Below are positions 8,513-15,978 of a stretch of 32,435 nt of DNA, one piece after another. Position numbers and translations under genes: made by a program. How positions within the stretch are numbered: the stretch's first letter is position 1; every line of letters starts with the position of its first letter. The DNA lies in assembly GCA_030615145.1 (NCBI GenBank), contig JAUWZT010000003.1, positions 1 through 32,435 of the forward strand, written 5' to 3'. The notes below the pieces were generated by a model. The model ran no database searches and was not told the DNA's origin. It worked only from the letters and a program-made list of their open reading frames with translations. Source of the DNA: Promethearchaeota archaeon (GTDB lineage Archaea > Asgardarchaeota > Lokiarchaeia > Sigyniarchaeales > SOKP01).

Positions 8513-8625
8513 TTTAAAACTTTTTTTGGATAATAATAGCTTAGAACAGGACGATCGATGATTTCGTGATCCCACCACGCATTCATTCGCTCCTTTGCTT
8601 TATCAGAGTCCTCTTTATATCCCAT
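8500..8625 (-). pseudogene. N-terminal remnant of a UroD-like gene
   Basis: Read on the minus strand from ATG 8625, a 41-codon frame begins MGYKEDSDKAKERM and continues with AWWD, EIIDRP and SYYYPKK. Its first 35 residues match the start of the intact UroD-like gene at 12310-13566 with 28 identities (my count). The similarity extends about 37 bases upstream of both ATGs, including a shared AAAGATTAATTT block, so the promoter/leader was copied too. Similarity stops at the A-run of the PKK codons (8521-8526); the remaining codons run into the 3' end of the nitroreductase-like gene on the other strand and end at TGA (8500-8502). It is too short to fold as the enzyme and is best read as the 5' stump of a deleted paralogue. 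Confidence 0.8.
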
Positions 8626-8678
8626 AAAAATAATATTAAAGCAAGATAAATTAATCTTTTCTAAAACTAGGAAATAAT

Positions 8679-9173
8679 TTATGATTCAATTTCTGATGAA
8701 TGATCATCAATTACTTTTATCTTTTTGATCTTTATTATGTAATGAATGTAAATTGCGAGACCTGGGAGAAAAATCCCTATCTCCATTGCTAGGGCTCCAA
8801 ACCAGGTGCTAAACACGCCAAGTCCTATCGTTAGGGAATCATTAAAGAGAAGTGGTAATCCGCCAGGCCATCCAATGAAATCCAAAACCCAATGGCTGAA
8901 AACAAGAAGTCCGATAATCATACTTACATAGAAGTTTTGAGTATTTTGTGTTTTCTTTGAATTTAGGAGAGTTGTTATGAGTACGGTAATTAACATTGCA
9001 CTAGCAGACCAAACCGCTGCCATAAAAAGCCCATGAGAAGGCCAAAACGCGAAAATAAATATATTGAACAAGATATCAAGAACCATGGTGCTTATTAATA
9101 AAGCCCACAGGGGTATTTGGGGAAAAAATCGCTTGGTGGCTAATCCTATTCCAAAATGAGCTAAAAAAGGCAT
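8679..9173 (-). CDS. DUF457/YdjM-like integral membrane protein
   Basis: This is a 164-residue membrane protein with about four hydrophobic helices. The N-terminus MPFLAHFGIGLATKRFFP with a following STMVLDI, and the internal FSHWVLDFIGWPGG, resemble the HxD-type motifs of membrane-bound metal-dependent hydrolases of the DUF457/YdjM group. The C-terminal tail is charged (residues about 150-164) and probably cytoplasmic. The His and Asp residues hint at metal binding but no reaction can be assigned. The gene stands alone on the minus strand, downstream of the paired small proteins and their toxin-antitoxin neighbours. A divergence from the canonical family is possible, since my match rests on short motifs. 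Confidence 0.6.
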   Translation of the reverse strand: MPFLAHFGIGLATKRFFPQIPLWALLISTMVLDILFNIFIFAFWPSHGLFMAAVWSASAMLITVLITTLLNSKKTQNTQNFYVSMIIGLLVFSHWVLDFIGWPGGLPLLFNDSLTIGLGVFSTWFGALAMEIGIFLPGLAIYIHYIIKIKKIKVIDDHSSEIES

Positions 9174-9348
9174 TGTAATTTGGATTGTGTGAATTATTTA
9201 ATAAACTTATCTAAACGGACAACTCCATTCAGGTCATGCCCTTGTGATTAAAATTTCTGTTTTTCAAAGTAAATAAAAATCTAGAAAAAAAAGTGCTTAT
9301 TAAATGTGTGTATGTATATGCGCATAAAAAGAAAATAAAAAAGATAGA

Positions 9349-9594
9349 TTAAGGTAATAATTGAGAGAGAATTATAGTAGCAGTATTTAAAACTATGAAA
9401 TCACCTTCTTCTGGTGACACTCTTAAAGATTTAAGAGCGATTCTAAAACCACTTAGAGAATCGATGGGAAAATCTACTCGTCCAGTTTTTTTGTTCTCTA
9501 AAAAAAATGTTTTCTGATCTATTCCACACTCCATTAGTCTGAAAACTGGCAGAGTGTGCTCAGATCCATCCTTCAAGGTAATTATAATATCCAT
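9349..9594 (-). CDS. Small protein of unknown function, paralogue A
   Basis: This is an 81-residue protein I do not recognise. It is clearly homologous to its upstream neighbour at 9664-9921. Shared landmarks are LKDG (about 7-10), a His and Pro in the next strand, ECG (22-24), FF.ENKK.GR (about 30-39) and P.D....GF.I (about 42-52). The pattern of short alternating hydrophobic strands up to residue 52 suggests a small beta-barrel, followed by a C-terminal helix ending IILSQLLP. It has no cysteine pair, signal peptide or membrane helix. The two paralogues are in tandem, 69 bases apart and on the same strand, so they may be co-expressed and could form a heterodimer; that is inference. Confidence 0.65.
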   Translation of the reverse strand: MDIIITLKDGSEHTLPVFRLMECGIDQKTFFLENKKTGRVDFPIDSLSGFRIALKSLRVSPEEGDFIVLNTATIILSQLLP

Positions 9595-9663
9595 TTGATG
9601 CCACTTTCTTGATTTATATTTTTTTTTATTTTATATTATTTTTAATTATGCGTATAGAAATTT

Positions 9664-9921
9664 TTATGTTAAATGTTTAGAAAGAATTCCAACTGCTGCA
9701 TATAAAACCGGTCTATCATTCTCGTAAGCTGCTTCGGTTACCCATTTCCTGTAGATTTTAAATCCTTTAACATTATCAAGAGGAATTTCAATACGACCTT
9801 CTTTTTTGTTTTCGATAAAAAAGTTATTCTCAATAGTACCACATTCTTTTAATTTAACAATTGGTATTTCATGTTGAGTCCCATCTTTTAAGAAAATAAT
9901 TAAATCCAATAGATTCACCAT
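9664..9921 (-). CDS. Small protein of unknown function, paralogue B
   Basis: This 85-residue protein is the tandem partner of the gene at 9349-9594. It keeps the same landmarks shifted by about three residues: FLKDGTQH, KECG, FFIENKKEGR and PLDNVKGFKI. Its C-terminal third (KWVTEAAYENDRPVLYAAVGILSKHLT) aligns poorly except for the final amphipathic helix, so the two copies have diverged mainly there. The clear conservation of a tandem pair shows that both are real genes despite their size. Function unknown; nothing in the flanks (membrane protein on one side, toxin-antitoxin pair on the other) fixes a role. Confidence 0.67.
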   Translation of the reverse strand: MVNLLDLIIFLKDGTQHEIPIVKLKECGTIENNFFIENKKEGRIEIPLDNVKGFKIYRKWVTEAAYENDRPVLYAAVGILSKHLT

Positions 9922-10066
9922 TTTTAAATTTCAATTATGAATATGAATATTAATCCTCTTATACTATAAAAAGCTTCAACTTTTTTGAAATTCATCAAAA
10001 TTTTAAGATTTGAAATATCAAATTATCTTTTAACATTAATACTTAAAAAATTTGACAGATACCTAT

Positions 10067-10591
10067 TCATTTTCTATCGTTTATTTTTTCAATTTCTTTT
10101 AGAATCTTTGAAAATATGTTAGTAGATATTCTAAATGTGGTGTTTTCTATTAGGAATTGGAGAAAATATTTGCATTCCTTTTTTGTTATTAGTCTTTGAT
10201 GTAATGCTTTAAGAATAATGCCTAATGTACCAGTGATCTTAAGTTCAAGCGTTCGCGCTATCTCTCGAGCTGTCAAATCATCAATGATAACGATAATTTC
10301 TTCGGTTTTATCTTGCATCTCTTTCCCAAGAGCGATAATAGAAGCCTCTCCAGAGTGGATTTGTAAATCTTCAAGTCTTTTTATGAGTTGTTTGGAGCTC
10401 GAGTTTTTTACGGTTAACCAGTCTGAAAAGCAGTCTTCTAAAATCAGAAATTCAGGAACAGTTTCATATCCTAACACTTCCTTCTTGACTATTGTCGTAG
10501 TATAACATGTTGAAAAAAGTTTAGGAAGTAATGTAATTGCTCCTATTTTCCCTAAATAGATTAGTGGAGAGGCATTAATTATAGCAATCAC
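10067..10591 (-). CDS. DUF3368-type PIN-domain toxin (predicted RNase)
   Basis: This 174-residue PIN-domain protein matches the DUF3368 pattern: an N-terminal INASPLIYLGKIG (5-17), a central SGEASIIALGKE with the conserved Glu, and IDDLTAREIARTLEL followed by TGTLGIILKA. The first acidic residue usually seen in PIN nucleases is Asn here (IINASPL), a variation I recall as common in DUF3368, so it does not by itself mean inactivity. Asp residues of IDD and the Glu of SGEA would supply metal ligands. The protein is expected to cleave RNA when free of its antitoxin. Its ATG overlaps the antitoxin stop by four bases, the usual arrangement for a coupled toxin-antitoxin pair. Confidence 0.85.
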   Translation of the reverse strand: MIAIINASPLIYLGKIGAITLLPKLFSTCYTTTIVKKEVLGYETVPEFLILEDCFSDWLTVKNSSSKQLIKRLEDLQIHSGEASIIALGKEMQDKTEEIIVIIDDLTAREIARTLELKITGTLGIILKALHQRLITKKECKYFLQFLIENTTFRISTNIFSKILKEIEKINDRK

Positions 10592-10899
10592 GATGTATTT
10601 AAACCCATGGCAAATTCGAGATCTTCTTTAAGAGCTTGTTCGTCATATCCTGAAGGATAACGGTTCTTCAGTTCATATAGCATTTTTCTTAGCGAGACTC
10701 CGGCTATTTCTGCCGCTTTCCATGCACTAATATTCTTTTCGCTAACATCATTACAAAGAATTTCTATCATCTCCTCGGAAAGCGATTTCTCCAATAATTG
10801 ACGAATGTATGTGGATTTATCGATTACTTTTAATTTCTTAAGTAAAAAACTCAGTTTTCGTTCTAAGTCATCATCTATTCTTACTGAAAGAATTTTCAT
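10588..10899 (-). CDS. UPF0175-type antitoxin with ribbon-helix-helix N-terminus
   Basis: This 103-residue protein is the partner of the DUF3368 toxin. Residues 1-45 (MKILSVRIDDDLERKLSFLL, then STYIRQLLEKSL) read as a ribbon-helix-helix DNA-binding domain. Residues about 58-82 (SAWKAAEIAGVSLRKMLYEL) match the UPF0175 helix-turn-helix-like segment. The C-terminal acidic tail probably wraps the toxin. The gene is first in the two-gene operon and ends inside the toxin start codon. Such antitoxins repress their own promoter; palindromes just upstream (10913-10941) are candidate operators. Confidence 0.85.
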   Translation of the reverse strand: MKILSVRIDDDLERKLSFLLKKLKVIDKSTYIRQLLEKSLSEEMIEILCNDVSEKNISAWKAAEIAGVSLRKMLYELKNRYPSGYDEQALKEDLEFAMGLNTS

Positions 10900-10912
10900 A
10901 ATATTTACCTAT

Positions 10913-10941
10913 GTATACTAGAGCATTCCGTGTATATATAC
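10913..10941 (-). promoter_or_regulatory. Paired palindromes upstream of the toxin-antitoxin operon
   Basis: Two perfect palindromes, GTATAC (10913-10918) and GTATATATAC (10932-10941), lie 14-42 bases upstream of the antitoxin ATG. The second doubles as a TATA-like box at a suitable distance. Ribbon-helix-helix antitoxins bind short palindromes, so autoregulation here is a reasonable inference. The rest of the gap to 11130 shows only A/T-rich sequence and presumably the promoter of the next gene. Confidence 0.45.
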
Positions 10942-11130
10942 TTTTTTTTGGAGAGGATTAATCCCAGTAAAAATTATCAAAAAATATTAAATCAAGGAAG
11001 AAAATTAAATAATCATAAGTTACCAGTTCATTTTAAAAACTTATTAATTAACTAATCTTTTTTAACGTAATATTATTCTACTCATTATTAATCTCTTTTA
11101 ATTTTAAATCAACTAATTTTCGCATAAATT

Positions 11131-12291
11131 ATGGTCTTATCAAAACGTGAACGGGTATTCAAAACTCTCGAGCTTGATGGTGAACCTGATATGGTTCCTA
11201 TACATTTATTTGGCTTTGAGCAAACAGGGCTTTCTTTCCAAGCTTTTAAAGAATCAGAAGAAAGGAAAAGATATCATAGTTCCGTAAAAAATACGAAATC
11301 TAATGTTAAATACTATATTACAGAACAACGCTTTTGGAACGCCGATCTTTATGGAATGGACCCATTTGGGGAAAATAAAATAAAAGTGAGATACGAAAAC
11401 GCCCCTCCTGAATACGCTGGCTGTCGTCTTAATAGGATGGACGGCAGATTATATAGAACTGTGAAGCAAGTTAATACAGGTTTGGAATATGCTTGGTATG
11501 TTGGTGGTTATTTTACAAATCCGGAGATCTTGCACTCTTATTGGGATCAGTATGGAAAACCCACTGAATTGATTAACGATAGGGTTAAATACTCGACTCA
11601 AAAATGGGAAGGATTTGTTGAAGCCCTTGCGCCTTATTTCTATCCAATGGCAAATTTACCACTAAATCCATCTGAAGTTTTAATTGGGGGTCTTTCTTTT
11701 ACTCGTTTTGCTTATTATTTACGTAAAAACCCCAAATTTATTCACGAAATTATGGACGAGTACACGAAAGTTAATATTGAAATAATTAAAAGGTTAGCTG
11801 AAGTGAGCGTTGATATAGTTATGTTTGGCGATGATTTGGGTTATAAGGACAATGGATTTTTTTCTTTAAAAGTTTTTCGAGAATTTATCCTTCCATATCA
11901 CAAAAGGATTTACCAAACATGCAAAAAAAGGGGTGTATTAGTTGTACTCCATTCTTGTGGGAAAATTGATCAATATCTACCTGATCTAGTTGATGCTGGT
12001 CTTAATTGCATTCAATCTTTAGAAGCAACGGCAGGAGTTGACTTGGCTGGATTAAAAGAATCGCTAGGAGATCGTTTGTGCTTTATGGGTGGATTGGACT
12101 CCTCAGGGGTTTTAACTCATGGAACTCCAAAAGATACGGAAGAAAATGTAAGAAATACAATAAAGAAGGCGGGAAAAGGCGGCGGTTATTTTGTAGGGCC
12201 TAGTCATGACATCTTAAATATGCCGTGGGAGAATGTTTTAGCAATGAGAGCTGCTATAGAGAAATATCGAAAATATCCATTAAAACTTTGA
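11131..12291 (+). CDS. UroD/MtaA-family methyltransferase-like protein 1
   Basis: This 386-residue protein belongs to the uroporphyrinogen decarboxylase superfamily, in the group that includes corrinoid methyltransferases MtaA and CmuA. It begins with the family opening LSKRERVFKTLELD. It has FGDDLGYK (232-239) at the active-site strand, then LHSCGKID (273-280) with the His-x-Cys zinc ligands, and CFMGGLDSSGVL (317-328). The third zinc ligand, a late Cys in MtaA-type enzymes, is replaced by SHD in FVGPSHDIL (354-362). It is a sister of the gene at 14774-15949, sharing the C-terminus KYRKYPL. Its length matches that of corrinoid methyltransferases, slightly above that of HemE. No haem pathway gene is near, so methyl transfer is more likely than haem synthesis. 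Substrate unknown. Confidence 0.85.
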   Translation: MVLSKRERVFKTLELDGEPDMVPIHLFGFEQTGLSFQAFKESEERKRYHSSVKNTKSNVKYYITEQRFWNADLYGMDPFGENKIKVRYENAPPEYAGCRLNRMDGRLYRTVKQVNTGLEYAWYVGGYFTNPEILHSYWDQYGKPTELINDRVKYSTQKWEGFVEALAPYFYPMANLPLNPSEVLIGGLSFTRFAYYLRKNPKFIHEIMDEYTKVNIEIIKRLAEVSVDIVMFGDDLGYKDNGFFSLKVFREFILPYHKRIYQTCKKRGVLVVLHSCGKIDQYLPDLVDAGLNCIQSLEATAGVDLAGLKESLGDRLCFMGGLDSSGVLTHGTPKDTEENVRNTIKKAGKGGGYFVGPSHDILNMPWENVLAMRAAIEKYRKYPLKL

Positions 12292-12309
12292 GAAATTATT
12301 AGTGAAATA

Positions 12310-13566
12310 CTATACGAGGGTTTTTTCAGTCATAGAACTATTAATCTCCTTAAGTAAATCTTTTTTAAACTTGTTATTTAACTCAATTCCATTTAATATT
12401 AAGAACTCCTCTAATTCTTCTTTCGTTAGTTTCTTTTTCCCTTGTTTTTCTATCCAATTCCTTGCTTTAAATATTAATTTGCCTTCATTACCGCCAATAA
12501 ATTTCGGTAAGTAGAGATTTGCAATAAATTCTGTTCGGTAGAAGGTTCTTACAAATAACCCTTTAGAGTCAAGTTTGTTATATAAATTAGAAACTTGCTC
12601 TGGCGAGGCATCTATTACCAAATTTTTACCTGTTTTTTGAATTTTCTTATAAAGTGATATCCATATTTCTGATCCCATTGGAGCACTTCCTGCACCTGGA
12701 ACCCATTGAATCCCCGTTATAGCAGGTTCGACCAATAAGGAATCTAAGTGAGGAAGTGCGTTGGGACCATCTAAATGATAAATTGCGTAATCCAAATGTT
12801 CTGCTTGAGCTACAAGATCAGGTAAGGCAAACCTTTTAAACCATTTTGGGTTTAACATCGCACTAAAATCGCATTGCATGGGATAACTCCTTTTTCCACA
12901 CCAAACATTGAGCCAACTACTACATCCATCTCCATATTTATCAATAATATCTTGTAATTTATCATAAACTTGTAGTAGTTTTTCAAGTATGATTGAACGA
13001 CATGTGTCAATAATTTCAGGCTTTCTCTTCATAGTTAAAATTATATTAGTTGGTCCTAAAAATGCTGAAAGTGTATCTAAAACACCTCCTAAATCAGTTT
13101 GTGCTATAGTATAGTTTCTACCTGCTCGTTTTGCCGCATATTCAGTAATTCTTAATAGTCGTGAATACCATTCATTGTTTTGATTTAGTTTGACGCTTTC
13201 AAGATATTCTGTGATATCCTCTATTTTTGTTGGACGACTAAACCAAACTGTGTTCGATTGGAATTTTGGTTTAACTCCAAAAACTGCTGCCGCAATTCCA
13301 GGACCATAATTCGGGAAATAGCGAGGAATAGACTCACCCCCATAATACGTAATTTCGGCTCGCTTTTCAAACCCATCAAGAGCATTTTCAATTCCTTCAT
13401 GGTCTTGTGCTAAATCCCAATTTTCACCGACGATATCTAAATACGCACCAAGTTTTCCCCTTTTTTTAGGAAAATAATAACTAAAAACTGGACGATCAAT
13501 TATTTCTCGATCCCACCACGCTCTCATTCGCTCTTTAGCTTCATCAATATCCTCTTTATATTCCAT
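12310..13566 (-). CDS. UroD-family protein 2 (long, non-zinc type)
   Basis: This 418-residue protein is a divergent UroD-superfamily member. The N-terminus (YKEDIDEAKERM, AWWD, EIIDRPVFSYY) is characteristic of a subgroup that I associate with carbohydrate gene clusters. At the position of HSCG in its neighbours it reads YHLDGPNALPH, so the zinc cysteine is replaced by Asp. It therefore should not bind zinc in the MtaA way. I chose ATG 13566 instead of the in-frame ATG at 13590 because similarity with the remnant at 8625 starts exactly there. It is downstream of, and on the same strand as, the sugar isomerase/epimerase gene (131-base gap) and convergent with UroD protein 1 (18-base gap). Function unknown beyond the fold. 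Confidence 0.8.
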   Translation of the reverse strand: MEYKEDIDEAKERMRAWWDREIIDRPVFSYYFPKKRGKLGAYLDIVGENWDLAQDHEGIENALDGFEKRAEITYYGGESIPRYFPNYGPGIAAAVFGVKPKFQSNTVWFSRPTKIEDITEYLESVKLNQNNEWYSRLLRITEYAAKRAGRNYTIAQTDLGGVLDTLSAFLGPTNIILTMKRKPEIIDTCRSIILEKLLQVYDKLQDIIDKYGDGCSSWLNVWCGKRSYPMQCDFSAMLNPKWFKRFALPDLVAQAEHLDYAIYHLDGPNALPHLDSLLVEPAITGIQWVPGAGSAPMGSEIWISLYKKIQKTGKNLVIDASPEQVSNLYNKLDSKGLFVRTFYRTEFIANLYLPKFIGGNEGKLIFKARNWIEKQGKKKLTKEELEEFLILNGIELNNKFKKDLLKEINSSMTEKTLV

Positions 13567-13697
13567 AAAAAATATATCAAAACAAAACAAATTAATCTTT
13601 ACATTTTACAATTATGTAGTACACTCAAATCTTGAAGAATTAAATATTAAATCAGAAAAACAAGAAGATCAATTAAAAATGCTGGAATAGAACAATT

Positions 13698-14600
13698 TCA
13701 GAAATAATGATTATTGATATTTGGAATTTTTATTTGAGGTGCATATTTCTTTATATATTCTAATGATGCTATAATGTCTTTTTTTGGTAATTCAAATACG
13801 ATTGGACCCTCGAAATTCTTTCTATGAATTAAATTTAAGAACTCTGGAGGAAAATTTGAACCTGTACCTAAAGCACAATGATCAGATAGTAAATTATCAG
13901 CATTATAATCTTGTAGGTGAATTTCTCCTGTTAGCTCTAAATATTTATCAGTAATCTCTACTAAATCACAATCTCCCGAAAAACCTCCTAAAATATGAGC
14001 AGTATCAATACAAAGCTTAGTATTTAATTTTTTAACCATTTTAATTGTTGCGTCTAATGGAAATTCTAAAGTTTCTATCGCTATCTTTTGACTATTCACG
14101 CCTGTTTTATCTAATATTTCTTCAATGCTCTGAATTGAAGAATTCGTAAAAAGTTCTATTGCTACTGGAAAAATATCAGGACCCTTGATGAAATCCATTG
14201 CATCAGCAATAAATTCACCTGTTGGATGTAAGACATAAAATTCAATATCTTTTTCTAATTCTATAAATGTTTCATAAGAATCTACTATCGAATTTATACT
14301 TGCTTCACGGATGAATTTATTTGGGCTAGCAAGCTCAAGACTTATGAAAGGAAGATGTGCAGAATATGTTATATCATATTTCCTCTTAATAATTTTCAAT
14401 CTCTCAATTTCGTCTTCGTTGATTTGAATGGGAAAGATTTGAAAGATGTCAAATGTAATCTCAAAGTGTTTATATCCTGTTTTAGCAACACCCTCAACAA
14501 GTTCTGAAAGATTAAACTCTACAAATCCCGATAGACCCTTTTCTTTTAAGATTTTCTCAATTACAAATTCAAGTGATAATGGGGAAACTCCAAATCTCAT
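13698..14600 (-). CDS. TIM-barrel sugar-phosphate isomerase/epimerase family protein
   Basis: This 300-residue protein has the AP-endonuclease-2/xylose-isomerase-like TIM-barrel pattern. The metal-site residues appear in order along the barrel: a His in YSAHLPF, a His in VLHPTGE, Glu in IAIETLEFP, Asp and His in CIDTAHILGG, His in GEIHLQDYN and Glu in IVFELPKK. Family members interconvert keto sugars or inositols, or dehydrate them. The start MRFGVSPLSL is typical, as the first strand begins immediately. It probably forms an operon with UroD protein 2 just downstream. The setting among glycosidase and transport genes supports a sugar substrate, which cannot be named from sequence. Confidence 0.82.
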   Translation of the reverse strand: MRFGVSPLSLEFVIEKILKEKGLSGFVEFNLSELVEGVAKTGYKHFEITFDIFQIFPIQINEDEIERLKIIKRKYDITYSAHLPFISLELASPNKFIREASINSIVDSYETFIELEKDIEFYVLHPTGEFIADAMDFIKGPDIFPVAIELFTNSSIQSIEEILDKTGVNSQKIAIETLEFPLDATIKMVKKLNTKLCIDTAHILGGFSGDCDLVEITDKYLELTGEIHLQDYNADNLLSDHCALGTGSNFPPEFLNLIHRKNFEGPIVFELPKKDIIASLEYIKKYAPQIKIPNINNHYF

Positions 14601-14773
14601 ATAAATTAATATGAAATTTTTATAATAAGTTTAATTGAGTGAGAATTAGGTCTCTTAAGTATTTTAAATCTATTACTTCGAAAAATATTTTAAATGTTTC
14701 GGTTTTAAAGGGAACTTAGTTTTTAAAGTATGATTAATTTTAAAGAACAGCCCGATTAATGGTTATTTTCAAT

Positions 14774-15949
14774 ATGAATTTATCAAAAAGAGAACGAGTT
14801 ATCAGGACCTTAGAACTCGATGATAATATTGACATGCTACCCGTTCACTATTTAGGTTTTGAAAAAACAGCTAGTTCTTATCAGAAATTTCTAAAAACTG
14901 ATGAATATAACAAGTATAAGACAATTGTAGAAAACGATTTCTCTAAAGTAAAATATTGTTGGGCGGGTGATATTACTGATTTACGATTCTGGAACGTAGA
15001 TTGCCATTCCATGGATCCATGGGGGCCTAAAAAGTTCAAAGAACCTACAAAGCGTGCTCCTCCAGAATATCCCGATTGTTTAATAAGTGCAATTGATGGA
15101 AGATTGTGGAAATTTGTTAAACAAGTCGATACTGGCTTAGCTTATCTGTGGTATGTTGATGGATATTTTCGAACTCCGGAAACAGTCCATTATTATTGGA
15201 ATAAATATGGAAAACCTTCAGAGCAGATTAATGATAAGCTTAATTATAAGCCCCAAATTTGGGATGGATATGTAGATTCTTTAAAAAAGTATTTATATCC
15301 GATGGCGTTCGTACCTGTTGCTATTCATGAATCTTTATTTGAAGGGATGACAATGGGCCGCGTAGCCTATTACATGCGGAAAAATCCCCAATTTATCCAT
15401 GAGGTTCTTAGCGAGTATACTAAATTAAACATAGAAGTTATTAAGCGCGTTCATGAAGCTGGTGTAGATATAATTTTCTACTCAGACGATTTAGGGTATA
15501 AAGGGCGCTCAATTTTATCAATTGAACAGTTTAAAAAGTTCATTCTTCCCTATTATAAAAAACTGTATAAAGCTTGTGAGCAAAGAGGAATGTTTGTTGT
15601 TCAACATTCTTGTGGATATATTGATAAAAACCTACCTTATATGGTAGAAGCGGGACTTAACTGCATTCAGGCACTTGAACCTGCTGCAGGTGTCGATTTG
15701 GCTTACCTAAAGCAAACTCTTGGTGATAAATTAAGTTTTATGGGAGGAATAGATTCAAGTCGGATTCTTAATTTTGGAACACCTGACGACATTGTACAGG
15801 AAGTAAAGCGTTGTTTGAAATCAGCAGGTTATAATGGCGGTTATTTTGTTGGTCCTAGCCATAATATTTTAAATGCTCCTTGGGAAAATATTGTGGTATT
15901 AAGAAATGCAATTGAAAAATATCGAAAATATCCATTAAATCTGAATTAA
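14774..15949 (+). CDS. UroD/MtaA-family methyltransferase-like protein 3
   Basis: This is the sister of UroD protein 1, with the same landmarks: LSKRERVIRTLELD at the start, YSDDLGYKGRS at the active-site strand, QHSCGYID (zinc His-x-Cys), LSFMGGIDSSRIL and FVGPSHNILNAPWEN. As in protein 1, the late zinc Cys is replaced by Ser-His. I chose ATG 14774 because the protein then opens MNLSKRERV like its sister; ATG 14759 would add five residues. The gene is convergent with the GH36-like glycosidase, with about 29 bases between stop codons. A role in methyl-group transfer linked to sugar breakdown is inference from the neighbourhood. Confidence 0.85.
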   Translation: MNLSKRERVIRTLELDDNIDMLPVHYLGFEKTASSYQKFLKTDEYNKYKTIVENDFSKVKYCWAGDITDLRFWNVDCHSMDPWGPKKFKEPTKRAPPEYPDCLISAIDGRLWKFVKQVDTGLAYLWYVDGYFRTPETVHYYWNKYGKPSEQINDKLNYKPQIWDGYVDSLKKYLYPMAFVPVAIHESLFEGMTMGRVAYYMRKNPQFIHEVLSEYTKLNIEVIKRVHEAGVDIIFYSDDLGYKGRSILSIEQFKKFILPYYKKLYKACEQRGMFVVQHSCGYIDKNLPYMVEAGLNCIQALEPAAGVDLAYLKQTLGDKLSFMGGIDSSRILNFGTPDDIVQEVKRCLKSAGYNGGYFVGPSHNILNAPWENIVVLRNAIEKYRKYPLNLN

Positions 15950-15978
15950 AAGACATCAGTAAAACAAAATTAAAAACC

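Noticed and set aside
13598..13690. Short + strand frame ending NLEELNIKSEKQEDQLKMLE that looks coiled-coil-like, possibly a gene end
   Set aside because: It is only about 28 codons, without a start or partner; in A/T-rich DNA such Lys/Glu/Asn-rich stretches arise by chance.
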